64,000 nucleotides of DNA, from positions 248,001 to 312,000 of the forward strand of contig NZ_JAJISB010000003.1 of NCBI RefSeq assembly GCF_021245735.1, written 5' to 3'. The notes beneath the pieces were generated by a model, which made no database searches, had not been told where the DNA came from, and saw only the letters and a program-made list of their open reading frames with translations. Made by a program: the position numbers and the translations under genes. Positions 18,654 through 28,791 of this stretch are shown here, piece by piece (the stretch's first letter is position 1; every line of letters starts with the position of its first letter). Source of the DNA: Brevibacillus daliensis. GTDB taxonomy: Bacteria > Bacillota > Bacilli > Brevibacillales > Brevibacillaceae.

Positions 18654-19133
18654 ATGGCTACTAAGCAAAAAAAAGGATTCACATTCAAAGTAAATAAGGA
18701 AGAGTACCAAAAACAGGCACAAAAATATGAACCAAAACCAAAATTGTTACAGAACTGTCTGCGCGCTTTCTGGGTGGGCGGTAGTATCTGTTTATTTGGC
18801 CAGATCCTGCAAACCATATATATGAGTATTTTGAATCTCTCTGCTGAGAAAGCGGCATCACCGACTGCAGTGACCATCATTTTTATAGCAGTATTGCTGA
18901 CTGGCTTTGGAGTATTTGACAAAATGGGTCAATATGCAGGAGCAGGGACTGCTGTTCCAATATCGGGTTTTGCTAACTCGATGGCTTCCGCGGCAATTGA
19001 ATCTCGTAGTGAAGGATATGTCCTCGGCGTTGCCAGCAATATGTTTAAACTAGCAGGTTCAGTGATTGTGTTTGGTGTTACAACAGCCTTTATCTTCGGG
19101 CTTCTCAGAGGGGTTCTTAATCTTTTCTACTGA
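18654..19133 (+). CDS. spoVAC: Stage V sporulation protein AC
   Basis: Membrane protein of 159 residues; basic soluble N-terminus (~45 residues) then several helices with the conserved YAGAGTAVPISGFANS segment shared with SpoVAE. Family work describes SpoVAC as a mechanosensitive channel for dipicolinate. I chose ATG 18654, which follows TTTTGAGGAGG by eight bases. Confidence 0.94.
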   Translation: MATKQKKGFTFKVNKEEYQKQAQKYEPKPKLLQNCLRAFWVGGSICLFGQILQTIYMSILNLSAEKAASPTAVTIIFIAVLLTGFGVFDKMGQYAGAGTAVPISGFANSMASAAIESRSEGYVLGVASNMFKLAGSVIVFGVTTAFIFGLLRGVLNLFY

Positions 19134-19165
19134 TGAACATTACTGTAAAAGGATGTGATACATAA

Positions 19166-20185
19166 ATGAGCTCTACCTATCGAGTTAGCCGCCAAACCTG
19201 GAAGTTTACTTCAGACGTGCGGATTCAGTCCCAGGCAGTAGTGGTTGGACCTAAAGAGGCAAAAGGCCCATTAGGACCTCTTTTTGATAAAGCTTATGAC
19301 GACATGTATGCAGGTCAAGATACGTGGGAAAAAGCAGAGAAAAAATTGATGGAAGATGCAATACACCTCGCCATTAAAAAAGCAGGACTAAAAAAAGGTG
19401 ACATTGATCAATTAATTGCTGGTGATTTATTGAATCAAAATATTACGGTTAGCTTCGCGGCAGAACAATTACAATTTCCTACACTAGGAATGTATGGTGC
19501 CTGTTCTACTTCCATGCTTACCTTAGGCACGGCTGCTGCATTAGTGAATGCTGGTTATTCGCATTATGCTGTTGCTGCTTGCAGCAGTCATAATGCAACT
19601 GCCGAGCGCCAATTTCGCTATCCAACTGAGTACGGTGGACAAAAACCGCCACATGCACAATGGACCGTAACAGGTTCGGGTGCGGCTATCGTCGGCATTG
19701 GTGGAAAAGGCCCCCGTCTCACCTATGCGACATTTGGCAAAATTACAGATATGGGTATAGCTGACCCGTTTGCGATGGGGGCGGCCATGGCTCCAGCTGC
19801 CGTTGCGACATTAGTAACCCATTTTATGGATACGGGCAGGAAGCCGGATGACTACGATCTGATTGTTACGGGAGATCTGGGTGAGATTGGGTCCGCAATA
19901 GCTAAAGATATGATGGCAAAAGAAGGATATCCAGTGGACAAAGTGTACAACGATTGTGGATTAATGATTTATTCGAAGGATCAGCAGGTTTTTGCTGGGG
20001 CAAGCGGCTGTGCTTCTAGTGCCTCTGTCACCTATACGTACATTATGGATCAATTAAAAAAAGGAAAAATACAAAAAGCTCTGGTATGTGCTACAGGGGC
20101 CTTGCTTAGTCCGGTTAGCTATCAACAAGGTAACTCTATTCCTTGTATCGCACATGCGGTATCGATTGAAGGAGGAAATAACTGA
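19166..20185 (+). CDS. spoVAD: Stage V sporulation protein AD
   Basis: Soluble thiolase-fold protein of 339 residues that binds dipicolinic acid at the spore membrane. Thiolase-like features are visible: GACSTSMLTLGTAAALVNAG around residue 112, and the C-terminal glycine-rich CATGALLSP. It overlaps spoVAE by one base (TGATG). Confidence 0.95.
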   Translation: MSSTYRVSRQTWKFTSDVRIQSQAVVVGPKEAKGPLGPLFDKAYDDMYAGQDTWEKAEKKLMEDAIHLAIKKAGLKKGDIDQLIAGDLLNQNITVSFAAEQLQFPTLGMYGACSTSMLTLGTAAALVNAGYSHYAVAACSSHNATAERQFRYPTEYGGQKPPHAQWTVTGSGAAIVGIGGKGPRLTYATFGKITDMGIADPFAMGAAMAPAAVATLVTHFMDTGRKPDDYDLIVTGDLGEIGSAIAKDMMAKEGYPVDKVYNDCGLMIYSKDQQVFAGASGCASSASVTYTYIMDQLKKGKIQKALVCATGALLSPVSYQQGNSIPCIAHAVSIEGGNN

Positions 20186-20535
20186 TGGAGTATGTAATCG
20201 CCTTTATTGTAGGTGGAATCATCTGTGTAGTAGGGCAAATCATGCTGGATGTAGGTAAGCTTACTCCAGCCCATGTAATGGTTACGCTGGTAGTAACCGG
20301 CGTTGTTCTTGATTTCTTAGGTGTATACGATGGGTTTATCAAATTTGCTGGAGCTGGAGCTACCGTTCCCATCATCAGCTTTGGTCACTCCTTGTATCAT
20401 GGAGCTCTGCAGGAATTAAGCAATACGGGAGTGATGGGTGTAACAACAGGGATGTTTACAGTTCCTGCGGCAGGTATTACCGCTGCGATCGCTTTTAGCT
20501 TTCTTGCTTCCCTTGTCTTTAAGCCTAGAGGATAG
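20185..20535 (+). CDS. spoVAEB: Stage V sporulation protein AE (membrane subunit)
   Basis: Small membrane protein of 116 residues with four helices, paralogous to SpoVAC (segment FAGAGATVPIISFGHSL). It is the membrane half of the old spoVAE locus. Starts on the A of the spoVAD stop codon. Confidence 0.93.
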   Translation: MEYVIAFIVGGIICVVGQIMLDVGKLTPAHVMVTLVVTGVVLDFLGVYDGFIKFAGAGATVPIISFGHSLYHGALQELSNTGVMGVTTGMFTVPAAGITAAIAFSFLASLVFKPRG

Positions 20536-20550
20536 CAAGGAGGAAAATAG

Positions 20551-21132
20551 GTGGGGAATGATATGAGGAGAGTCATCATCATTACGGACGGAGATTACAT
20601 AGCACAGAGAGCCGTTGAAGAAGTGGCCAGATTAGTAGGGGGCAGATGTATTTCCCTATCAGCTGGGAATCCCACACCGTTGACTGGCGAGCAGATGGTG
20701 ACTTTGATTAAACAAACTCCTTATGATCCTGTCCTCGTGATGTTTGATGATAATGGCAATTATGGATTAGGGAAGGGAGAAAAAGCTATTCGTTACGTTG
20801 CCAAGCATCCTGACATTCAGGTCATTGGAGCTATTGCAGTTGCTTCAAATACGAGATGGGTAAGAGGAACACAGGTTGAATACTCCGTCAACAAAGAAGG
20901 GGTTATTGTTAACGAGGCAGTGGACAAGGCTGGGACTGATCACCAGGAACTGCAACATCGTATATACGGGGACACAGTCGATATCCTTGCGTCATGTAAT
21001 ATCCCTAATATTATTGGAATAGGTGACATTGGGAAAATGGATGGACGAGATCACGTAAGGCGAGGATGTCCAATTACACGTAAAGCAGTGGAATGGATCT
21101 TGGAAAGGAGTGAGATAATCGATGGCAAATAG
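20551..21132 (+). CDS. spoVAEA: Stage V sporulation protein AE, cytosolic subunit
   Basis: Soluble protein of 193 residues with a Rossmann-like start (MRRVIIITDGDYIAQRAVEE) and the family segment PYDPVLVMFDDNGNYGLGKG. Translation starts at GTG 20551 behind AAGGAGGAAAA, or at ATG 20563. Its last 11 bases overlap spoVAF. The biochemical role is not known beyond operon membership. Confidence 0.9.
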   Translation: MGNDMRRVIIITDGDYIAQRAVEEVARLVGGRCISLSAGNPTPLTGEQMVTLIKQTPYDPVLVMFDDNGNYGLGKGEKAIRYVAKHPDIQVIGAIAVASNTRWVRGTQVEYSVNKEGVIVNEAVDKAGTDHQELQHRIYGDTVDILASCNIPNIIGIGDIGKMDGRDHVRRGCPITRKAVEWILERSEIIDGK

Positions 21133-22594
21133 AGCGAAGGACAAACGCCCCATATCAATTGATATCAATGAGAACAACGAATACCTGAAAGAAAAATTGG
21201 GTATTGGCAAGACGTTTGACATAGGGATTCACGAGTTTCGAGTAAGCCGGATAAAAGTCGCCTTGTACTATATCAATGGATTTGCTGATAACAGTGTTCT
21301 CACCTTGATACTTCAAGATTTAAACAATATTAAAGATCGCAATGCAGGTGAACATAACCTGGAGCGATTTTATCAAAAATTTATCCCCTTTTATCAAATC
21401 AGCAAAATAAAGACGTGTAATGAATTCATCGATAAAATCCTTGTTGGTCAGGTAGGATTAATCATTGATGGAGAAGACACTGCACTAATGATGGACGCGA
21501 AAATATATCTGACCAGAAGTCCCGATGAACCGGAAACAGAGGGAGTCGTACGTGGAGCGCACGATGGTTTTACAGAGGCTTTGATTAATAATACTTCGCT
21601 AACGCGGAGACGTATAAGAGATGAACGGTTACGATTTGAAATCATGCAAATAGGGGAACGCTCTAAGACGGATGTAGTGATTGCTTACATTCATGATATA
21701 GCAAATCCGGAGCTTATAGAGGTTCTGCGAAATAATCTACAAGACATTCAGATTGATGGTATACCGATGACGGAAAAAATGGTAGAAGAGTTTTTGATGA
21801 AAAAATGGAACTGGCACCCCTTTCCTCTTGTTCGTTATACGGAGAGACCAGATGTGGCTGCTGTTCATCTTTTTGAAGGTCATGTGCTGATTTATGTAGA
21901 TACATCTCCATCCGTAATCATTACCCCAAGCACATATTTTCACCATGTCCAGCATGCAGAGGAATACAGACAAACCCCTATAATTGGAGCTTATTTACGT
22001 TGGGTGCGCTACTTCGGAATTATGGCTTCTTTGTTAATTGCACCGATGTGGTTATTGCTTGTAACCCATCCGGAGTACATTCCGCCATTTATGGATTTTA
22101 TCGGGACGAAAGATACTGGAAAAGTACCTCTTACCATGCAATTTCTAATGGCTGAATTAGGAATTGATCTCATGAGGATGGCATCAATTCATACCCCGAG
22201 GGCAGTCGCTGTGTCAATGGGTTTAATCGCAGCAATTTTAATTGGAGAAATCGCAATTAAAGTAGGTTTGTTTTCACCTGAGGTTATCTTATATATTTCA
22301 ATTTCAGCGATCGGAACATATACCACCCCAAGTTATGAGTTGAGCTTGGCTAATCGGTTGGTGAGGATCGTTTTTATTGTTTTAGTAGGATTATTTGGCT
22401 TACCTGGGTTCATGCTTGGAGGTTTAGCGGTACTAATTCTTCTCGCATTGACCAGATCACTAGATACTCCTTATTTGTGGCCGCTTTTTCCATTCAATTA
22501 TGAAGGCCTCAAACAGATCATTTTACGTCAATCGGTTACCCAGAATACAAAACGTCCCAAAATCGTACGAATACAGAATCCAAAAAGGATGTAA
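21122..22594 (+). CDS. spoVAF: Stage V sporulation protein AF
   Basis: GerA-family membrane protein of 490 residues. A large soluble N-terminal domain (~1-290) with the conserved GEDTALMMDAKIY and REPDTEGVVRG-like (EPETEGVVRGAHDGFTEAL) segments, then about five membrane helices. It is related to germinant-receptor A subunits and lies last in the spoVA operon. In related species it acts with another small spore protein in germination. Confidence 0.94.
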   Translation: MANRAKDKRPISIDINENNEYLKEKLGIGKTFDIGIHEFRVSRIKVALYYINGFADNSVLTLILQDLNNIKDRNAGEHNLERFYQKFIPFYQISKIKTCNEFIDKILVGQVGLIIDGEDTALMMDAKIYLTRSPDEPETEGVVRGAHDGFTEALINNTSLTRRRIRDERLRFEIMQIGERSKTDVVIAYIHDIANPELIEVLRNNLQDIQIDGIPMTEKMVEEFLMKKWNWHPFPLVRYTERPDVAAVHLFEGHVLIYVDTSPSVIITPSTYFHHVQHAEEYRQTPIIGAYLRWVRYFGIMASLLIAPMWLLLVTHPEYIPPFMDFIGTKDTGKVPLTMQFLMAELGIDLMRMASIHTPRAVAVSMGLIAAILIGEIAIKVGLFSPEVILYISISAIGTYTTPSYELSLANRLVRIVFIVLVGLFGLPGFMLGGLAVLILLALTRSLDTPYLWPLFPFNYEGLKQIILRQSVTQNTKRPKIVRIQNPKRM

Positions 22595-22611
22595 AAATAG
22601 TCGAATCTCTC

Positions 22612-22640
22612 TTGGATTTAACGAAGTGCTGTGGTATAGT
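22612..22640 (+). promoter_or_regulatory. Sigma-A-like promoter in the spoVAF-lysA gap
   Basis: TTGGAT (22612-22617), 17-base spacer, TATAGT (22635-22640). It would drive lysA but lies ahead of a terminator-like hairpin. Confidence 0.55.
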
Positions 22641-22674
22641 AAACCTTAAAAAATCAGCGAACGAGACTATGTGT

Positions 22675-22712
22675 AGACGAGGAGAAGCATGCTTCGCCCT
22701 CCTCGTCTTTTG
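22675..22712 (+). terminator. Terminator/attenuator-like hairpin before lysA
   Basis: AGACGAGGAG pairs with CTCCTCGTCT; the loop holds a second small palindrome AAGCATGCTT. Followed by four T residues. It may end the spoVA transcript or attenuate the lysA transcript from the promoter just upstream. Confidence 0.65.
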
Positions 22713-22783
22713 TGAGAAATTATCAGAATGTTTCAGCGTTGTGGTGAAAAAGAGTGATTCCATCAGGGTGGGGGAGTAGTATT

Positions 22784-24103
22784 ATGTTTTTACACGGCAC
22801 TAGTCGCATAAATGAACAAGGCCATTTAGAAATCGGCGGTTGTGACACCGTTCAACTTGCCAAGCAATTTCAAACGCCATTATATGTATATGATGAAGCG
22901 TTAATTAGAGCAAAGTGTCGTTCTTTTGTTGAGGCTTTTAAGGAGAGTGGTTTCTCTTTTCAAGTCGCCTATGCTAGTAAAGCATTTTGTACCATGGCAA
23001 TGTGCAAACTGGTAGAAGAAGAAGGGTTATCGTTAGATGTGGTTTCGTCGGGAGAATTATATACAGCATTGATGGCGGGGTTCCCTGTAGAACGGATACA
23101 TTTTCATGGAAATAACAAGACCACTGAAGAAATTGTTATGGCCTTAGATGCTCAAATTGGCTGCTTTGTGGCAGATAATTTTTACGAGCTGGAGCTACTA
23201 AATGATTTTGCACTTGAACGTGGAACAAAAGCTAATGTTCTATTACGATTAACTCCAGGTGTAGAAGCACATACCCATGAGTATATTTCCACAGGACAAC
23301 AGGACTCCAAGTTTGGCTTTGATATCATAAGTGGTCAAGCACTTGATGCAGTTCGTAAAACGATTGAACTTCCTGCGTTACATTTGCTTGGAATTCACTC
23401 TCATATCGGTTCCCAAATTTTTGAAACAGACGGATTTTTATTAGCAATCAATCGACTTTCTGCTTTCCTGGAAGAAGTAAAAGATGCTTTGCACTATGAG
23501 TGCGAGGTTCTAAATGTTGGCGGTGGCTTTGGCATTCGTTATGTTGAGGGTGATACACCACTTGCACCTAAGGATTATATACAGGCAATAACCATAAGTG
23601 TACGTGAGGAAATTACCAAGCGTAATCTAACCATGCCTGAGCTATGGATTGAGCCTGGACGTAGTATCATAGGTGATGCGGGAACGACACTGTATACGAT
23701 TGGTGCTACAAAAGAAATCCCGGGAGTACGTAAATATGTAGCGATTGACGGTGGGATGACAGATAATTTACGACCAGCGCTTTATCAGGCAAAATACGAG
23801 GCTTGCGTGGCAAATCGAATGAATGCCGAAAAAGAAGAGCTGGTATCTATTGCGGGTAAGTGCTGTGAGTCAGGAGATATGCTGATTTGGGACGTTCAGC
23901 TTGCCAAGCAAAAACCAGGTGATTTATTGGCTGTATCCAGTACGGGTGCATACGGATATGCGATGGCAAATAATTATAATCGTATCGCTCGTCCAGCAGT
24001 CGTATTTGTTAAAGAAGGCGAAGCAGAAGTGGTAGTGGAACGAGAAACGTTGGCTGATCTCATTCGAAATGATCGTGTTTATTCCAAAGTCTCCATGCCA
24101 TAA
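22784..24103 (+). CDS. lysA: Diaminopimelate decarboxylase
   Basis: PLP enzyme of 439 residues that makes L-lysine from meso-diaminopimelate, the last step of lysine biosynthesis. Fold III motifs: VAYASKAF with the PLP lysine at residue 66, the HFHGNNKT strand, GGGFGIRY for phosphate binding, EPGRSIIGDAG, and CCESGDML with the catalytic Cys. I start at ATG 22784 behind GGGGGAG; the upstream GTG would add ten residues. Its place after spoVAF is conserved in Bacillus. Confidence 0.95.
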   Translation: MFLHGTSRINEQGHLEIGGCDTVQLAKQFQTPLYVYDEALIRAKCRSFVEAFKESGFSFQVAYASKAFCTMAMCKLVEEEGLSLDVVSSGELYTALMAGFPVERIHFHGNNKTTEEIVMALDAQIGCFVADNFYELELLNDFALERGTKANVLLRLTPGVEAHTHEYISTGQQDSKFGFDIISGQALDAVRKTIELPALHLLGIHSHIGSQIFETDGFLLAINRLSAFLEEVKDALHYECEVLNVGGGFGIRYVEGDTPLAPKDYIQAITISVREEITKRNLTMPELWIEPGRSIIGDAGTTLYTIGATKEIPGVRKYVAIDGGMTDNLRPALYQAKYEACVANRMNAEKEELVSIAGKCCESGDMLIWDVQLAKQKPGDLLAVSSTGAYGYAMANNYNRIARPAVVFVKEGEAEVVVERETLADLIRNDRVYSKVSMP

Positions 24104-24154
24104 ACTGAGAACTATTTGAATCAAAAAACGTGAGAAAGACTGGAGTTTATAATG

Positions 24155-24195
24155 GAGGACAGGATACTCTCAGCGGAGTATATGTCCTCTTTTTA
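24155..24195 (+). terminator. Terminator after lysA
   Basis: GAGGACA..ATACTC pairs with GAGTAT.TGTCCTC, followed by TTTTT. Confidence 0.85.
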
Positions 24196-24237
24196 AGTTT
24201 AGTACAATGATGATTTTACGGTGGAAGGAAATGTAAT

Positions 24238-25461
24238 ATGAGACAAGCAACAGAATTACAGGCCAATGCGGGCACAAGTCAAAAAAAACGCCTTTGGCTT
24301 GCTTTAATATTAGGTACGTTATCTGCTTTTGGGCCTTTTTCATTGGATATGTACTTGCCGGCGCTTCCCTTACTGGCAAATGATTTACATACAACAGCAT
24401 CATATGCACAGCTTAGTTTAACTGCATGTATGGCAGGATTAGCATTAGGGCAGCTTTTTGCCGGACCCATTAGTGATGTCAGAGGTCGCAGATTCCCATT
24501 ATTGATCGGACTACTATTGTATATCGTATCCTCTTTACTTTGCATGGTAGCTCCCTCTATTTGGACATTTATTATTTTGCGGTTTGTTCAAGGTGCGGCT
24601 GGAGCTGTAGGCATAGTCATTTCGAGAGCCGTAGTAAGGGATCTATATTCTGGAACAGAATTAACCAAGTTTTTTTCTTTATTAATGCTGGTAAATGGCG
24701 CAGCACCAATCATTGCACCTATAGCAGGGGGACAGCTATTAGAGATCACATCATGGCGAGGTGTATTTTTCTCTTTGAGCCTACTAGGCGTTCTCACTTT
24801 ACTATTTGTCATTTTTGGTCTGGGTGAAACGCTTCCGGTTGAACGTCGTTCGCCAGGCGGACTGAAACAAACAATGACCACCTTTAAGAAAATAATTGGA
24901 GATCGTATGTTTATGGGTTATGCCCTGTCGCAGGGATTAGTAGGAGCAGCGATGTTCGCTTATATTGCCGGTTCTCCATTTGTCTTACAAAATATTTTTC
25001 ATTTTTCACCACAAATGTTTGGACTATGCTTTGCCATTAATGGTGTAGGGATTATTATGGCTAGTCAGCTTACTGGGAGATTAGCAGGGCGAATTGGGGA
25101 AACAAGGCTTCTAGTATTTGGTCTTGTACTCGCTGCTTTAGCAGGGGTTTCATTGTTATTATCCGTTTTAGTAGACGCAGGTATCTATGGAGTATTGATT
25201 CCCTTATTTATTTTAGTGTCGTGTGTAGGAATAGTAGGTACAGCCTCATTTCCACTTGCGATGAAAAATCAGGAGAAATCTGCTGGGACTGCTTCCGCTT
25301 TAATGGGGCTCATGACGTTTATGTTAGGAGGTCTTGTGGCTCCTTTGGTAGGGATTGGTGGAGAATATACAGCAGTTCCGATGGCGCTTGTGATTACCAT
25401 TGCTGAGCTTGGTGCATTAACAACCTATTTTCTCATGATTGGTAAATTGGTTCGAGAGTAA
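24238..25461 (+). CDS. Bcr/CflA family multidrug efflux MFS transporter
   Basis: Membrane protein of 407 residues with 12 predicted helices. Typical drug:H+ antiporter DHA1 signatures are seen: SLDMYLPALP in helix 1, the loop motif GPISDVRGRRFPLL between helices 2 and 3, and RFVQGAAGAVGIVISRAVVRD in helices 4-5. Bcr/CflA pumps export bicyclomycin, chloramphenicol or other small compounds. Here the substrate is unknown. It stands alone between two terminators. Confidence 0.9.
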   Translation: MRQATELQANAGTSQKKRLWLALILGTLSAFGPFSLDMYLPALPLLANDLHTTASYAQLSLTACMAGLALGQLFAGPISDVRGRRFPLLIGLLLYIVSSLLCMVAPSIWTFIILRFVQGAAGAVGIVISRAVVRDLYSGTELTKFFSLLMLVNGAAPIIAPIAGGQLLEITSWRGVFFSLSLLGVLTLLFVIFGLGETLPVERRSPGGLKQTMTTFKKIIGDRMFMGYALSQGLVGAAMFAYIAGSPFVLQNIFHFSPQMFGLCFAINGVGIIMASQLTGRLAGRIGETRLLVFGLVLAALAGVSLLLSVLVDAGIYGVLIPLFILVSCVGIVGTASFPLAMKNQEKSAGTASALMGLMTFMLGGLVAPLVGIGGEYTAVPMALVITIAELGALTTYFLMIGKLVRE

Positions 25462-25465
25462 ATCG

Positions 25466-25513
25466 AAAAAGGGAGCACATGTACAACAGATTACGATGTG
25501 CTCCCTTTTTTTA
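25466..25513. terminator. Bidirectional terminator between the Bcr-type pump and arcD
   Basis: AAAAAGGGAGCACAT pairs perfectly with ATGTGCTCCCTTTTT, with T-runs for both converging genes. Confidence 0.88.
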
Positions 25514-25611
25514 TTGCATTACGGTGTTGGAATCTCATTAGGTTGTATGAGATCAACCAATTGTTTATGCGCTCGTACCATATGTCTGGGGGTTTGTTGG
25601 AGTCATGTTTT

Positions 25612-27033
25612 TTAAATATTAATTTTACCGGTAAATAGCTGATAGAGTGAAAAGACAGCAAAGAATACAAAAACCAAGGCAAAGATTGCTTCCATTGTGG
25701 AAAACATTTTTTTCTTTTTGTTTTCTTTTTGTGCATACATGAAAACAAGAGCACCGGGTGCGAACAAGAGAGTGGTCAGTAACAAATAACTGACTCCAGC
25801 AGCATACACAAGCCAAAAGGAATAGATGCTTGCCAAAAAGCCGACGACTAGATCTTTCGTTCGAGATTCAGTTGGTTGGTAGGCTTCACCTGTATAAGAA
25901 ATCTTACATTGGTACAGTGCCGAAAAGAGATAGGGTAACAAAATAGCTGAAGATGCTAGTGAGTAGGCAAACGTATATGCTTGATCCGTGAACAAAAAGG
26001 TAAATAAGAAAAGTTGAATCAAAATATTCGTAATCCAGAGGGAGTTAATAGGAGCATGATTGCTATTCTCTTTTCCAAACCAATTGGGGAAAGTCCCGTC
26101 TTTACCAGCGATGTATGGAATCTCTGAGGCAAGTAAAGTCCAGCCAAGCCAAGCTCCTAGTACAGAAATGATTAATCCAATATTGATAAAAATTGCACCC
26201 CATTTTCCTACGATAGATTCAAGGATAAAGGCTAGGGATGGACTTGGCATCGAACGAAGTTCATCTGAAGTCACAACACCTAGAGAGAGTACAGTTAGGA
26301 GAAGGTAGATGAACAAAATGCCGATTAAACCGATAACCGTTGCACGACCGACATCTTGTTTATTTTTGGCGCGACCAGATAGTACAACAGCCCCTTCCAC
26401 TCCGGTAAAAACCCATAGTGTAACGAGCATGGTACTTTTAATTTGTTCCCCTATGGTAGAAGTCAATGATGTAGCTCCCCAAAAATCGAATGTAAACTTA
26501 TCGTAATGAAAGGCAAAGATAGCGATAATTAAAAAGGCAAAAATGGGGATTAGTTTGGCTACTGTCACGATGTTGTTAATAATGGTGGCATTGGAAACCC
26601 CGCGTAATAATAAAAAATGAACCATCCATAACAAGATGGAAGAACCAATGATCGAAGCTATGTTCTGCCCAGCTCCAAATACGGGAAAGAAGTATCCAAT
26701 CGAACTAAATAACAGCGTAGCGTAGGCCACATTCCCAAGAAGGGCTGCGATCCAATATCCCCATGCAGAGTTAAAACCCATATATTTTCCAAATCCTGCT
26801 TTAGCAAAACTATATATTCCTCCGTCTAGTTCAGGTTTTCGATTCGTGATGTTCTGGAAGGCTAATCCTAGAGAAATCATACCGATTCCTGTAATTGTCC
26901 AGCCAATTAATATAGCTCCAGCATTCGCATTTTCTGCCATATCACTAGGTAAGTTAAATGCTCCACCGCCAATCATCGATCCAACAACAAGAGCAATTAA
27001 GGCAAACAGCCCGATCTTCTTATCATGAGCCAA
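25612..27033 (-). CDS. arcD: Arginine/ornithine antiporter ArcD (APC family)
   Basis: Membrane protein of 473 residues, 12-13 helices. The APC-family start [22 protein letters not shown] and the ArcD-type [24 protein letters not shown] segment are clear. It exchanges external arginine for internal ornithine (or citrulline) in the arginine deiminase pathway. It is downstream of arcA and an arcB stub on the same strand, so it is probably co-transcribed. Related basic amino acid/polyamine antiporters are the alternative. Confidence 0.88.
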   Translation of the reverse strand: MAHDKKIGLFALIALVVGSMIGGGAFNLPSDMAENANAGAILIGWTITGIGMISLGLAFQNITNRKPELDGGIYSFAKAGFGKYMGFNSAWGYWIAALLGNVAYATLLFSSIGYFFPVFGAGQNIASIIGSSILLWMVHFLLLRGVSNATIINNIVTVAKLIPIFAFLIIAIFAFHYDKFTFDFWGATSLTSTIGEQIKSTMLVTLWVFTGVEGAVVLSGRAKNKQDVGRATVIGLIGILFIYLLLTVLSLGVVTSDELRSMPSPSLAFILESIVGKWGAIFINIGLIISVLGAWLGWTLLASEIPYIAGKDGTFPNWFGKENSNHAPINSLWITNILIQLFLFTFLFTDQAYTFAYSLASSAILLPYLFSALYQCKISYTGEAYQPTESRTKDLVVGFLASIYSFWLVYAAGVSYLLLTTLLFAPGALVFMYAQKENKKKKMFSTMEAIFALVFVFFAVFSLYQLFTGKINI

Positions 27034-27289
27034 TACTATTCACCTCTGTAAGAAAAAAATAGATGAATGCAACAGGGGGAGAGATCCCCATTTTGTTATA
27101 ATTAAGGTAAATTTCCAAGGTAGCAGCCATTACAGCCTTGATCGTATGCATCCGATTTTCCGCCACATCAAAAACCTTGGAATGTTTGCTTTGGAACACT
27201 TCGTCTTTTATCTCCATAGCATCTAGCCCGAACTTCTCATGAATGTCGCGACCTTTACCGCCCGATTCGGCAGTGAATGAAACGGCCAT
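27023..27289 (-). pseudogene. arcB: arcB remnant (ornithine carbamoyltransferase C-terminal stub)
   Basis: The encoded 88 residues contain the unmistakable end of catabolic OTCase: [20 protein letters not shown] followed by [20 protein letters not shown]. The ~250-residue carbamoyl-phosphate- and ornithine-binding body is gone. The stub still has an ATG start with an AGGA site, beginning MAVSF, and instead of stopping at the usual end it runs on into unrelated residues and overlaps the arcD start. Position between arcA and arcD is the normal one for arcB. I read it as an internally deleted, non-functional gene. Confidence 0.82.
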
Positions 27290-27330
27290 ATCAATCCTAT
27301 CTATATGGTGAGAAACTTTTGTTCACATGT

Positions 27331-28605
27331 TTAGAGATCTTCGCGAAGAATAGGCATACTCATACAACGTGGACCACCTCGCCCACGAGCTAGTTCTGAG
27401 CTAGGAACTTCAATCACTTCAATCCCATGACTACGCAATAGCTCATTGGAAACATAGTTGCGATCATATGTCACAACCACAGCAGGTGCGATGGCAAGTG
27501 TGTTAGATCCGTCATTCCACTGTTCACGCGGCGCTGCAATAATGTCACCGCCGCCACATGGAATGAGTAGAATTTCTGAAAGATTCAGCACTTCTTTGAG
27601 AGCCACAGCAATGTCCTGGCGATGAGATATCTTAAGATCATTCTCTGTCTCGCCACGTTCAAGGATATAGATGTTCATTTTTCCACCCGGACCTTGGATA
27701 CCAGGATGAATGGTGAACTTATCATAATCAACCATCGTAAATACAGTATCAAGGTGCATGAACGCCCGTGTTTTCGGGATTTCAACAGCTAGCACTTTTT
27801 TAAAGGAAGATTGCTTGGTAAACAAATTGCGAGCCAAACGCTCGATTGCTTGAGCGGTTGTACGAGCACTCACTCCAATGGCCACGACTTCATTACTAAG
27901 TACCAGTTCGTCTCCACCTTCAATAGAAAACTTATAGTCTCGATCCGACCATATCGGAATATCATGTTTAGCAAAACGGGGATGGTAGGTAATAATATAT
28001 TTCATAAAGAGAGACTCCCTGCGACGTGCAGGCTCGTTCAATCGATTAATCGTAATGCCATCTCCAATGACCGCAGCAGGATCGCGAGTAAAGTAGAGAT
28101 TGGGCATAGGATCAAGATAAAACGGATAATAGTCTTCCATCATTTCGAATAGATGAGTTCGTTTGCTTACTTGTACTTCTCTTTTCATAACGCCAGCCAT
28201 CACTTTATCAATCAGTTGTTCAGTAGGGAAGGAGAGTAAATACTCCTTTAATACGAGATGAGCTCCGGATTCTTCGGCTTTACTTTCTAGTAATAGTTGC
28301 TCAATAAAGTCATTTCGAATTTGCTCGTCGTGAAGAGTCTCGGTCATTAACTTCTCTAGATAAAGCACCTCTACACCCCGGTTGCGAAGGGTCGTTGCAA
28401 AATAATCATGCTCTTTTTGGATCGCTGGTAGAAAAGGAATATCATCGAATAACATCCGATGAAGATATTTAGGAGTTAAATTCTCTACTTCTTTGCCAGG
28501 TCGACGAATTAAAACAGTTTTGAGTTCACCGATTTCTGAAGTTATCTGAAGAGGGTGCCTCATGGTTGTAGCTGTACGTGCTTCTTCTAAGATGTTTTGA
28601 ACCAT
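27331..28605 (-). CDS. arcA: Arginine deiminase
   Basis: Hydrolyses arginine to citrulline and ammonia; 424 residues. Family motifs from start to end: [68 protein letters not shown], and the catalytic cysteine (C414) in [11 protein letters not shown]. Start ATG 28605 follows TTGGAGG; the six residues further upstream are not family-like. The protein looks intact although arcB downstream is destroyed and arcC is not in the window, so the ATP-yielding part of the pathway is missing here. Confidence 0.94.
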   Translation of the reverse strand: MVQNILEEARTATTMRHPLQITSEIGELKTVLIRRPGKEVENLTPKYLHRMLFDDIPFLPAIQKEHDYFATTLRNRGVEVLYLEKLMTETLHDEQIRNDFIEQLLLESKAEESGAHLVLKEYLLSFPTEQLIDKVMAGVMKREVQVSKRTHLFEMMEDYYPFYLDPMPNLYFTRDPAAVIGDGITINRLNEPARRRESLFMKYIITYHPRFAKHDIPIWSDRDYKFSIEGGDELVLSNEVVAIGVSARTTAQAIERLARNLFTKQSSFKKVLAVEIPKTRAFMHLDTVFTMVDYDKFTIHPGIQGPGGKMNIYILERGETENDLKISHRQDIAVALKEVLNLSEILLIPCGGGDIIAAPREQWNDGSNTLAIAPAVVVTYDRNYVSNELLRSHGIEVIEVPSSELARGRGGPRCMSMPILREDL

Positions 28606-28791
28606 TTTAATCCTCCAATACATAAAAAAATTATTATGTGGTAAGTAGTATGGGTTGCTTGCTTCAAAAATATCCGCAGAGTGAAGATGGACGAACGTGA
28701 ACGATACTTCATAGAGAAACTATTCTGTAGATTGCTGTATACGTTCAAATCGTAGAGATTGCTTGCTATTAAAAAACGAAAAAGATAATAT

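Noticed and set aside
22640-22783. Lysine riboswitch upstream of lysA
   Set aside because: The leader before the hairpin is only ~30 bases, far too short for an L-box, and none of its conserved segments was found.
28624-28790. ARG box or FNR site before arcA
   Set aside because: No copy of the ArgR palindrome or TTGAT-N4-ATCAA could be seen; the -35/-10 candidates were weak.
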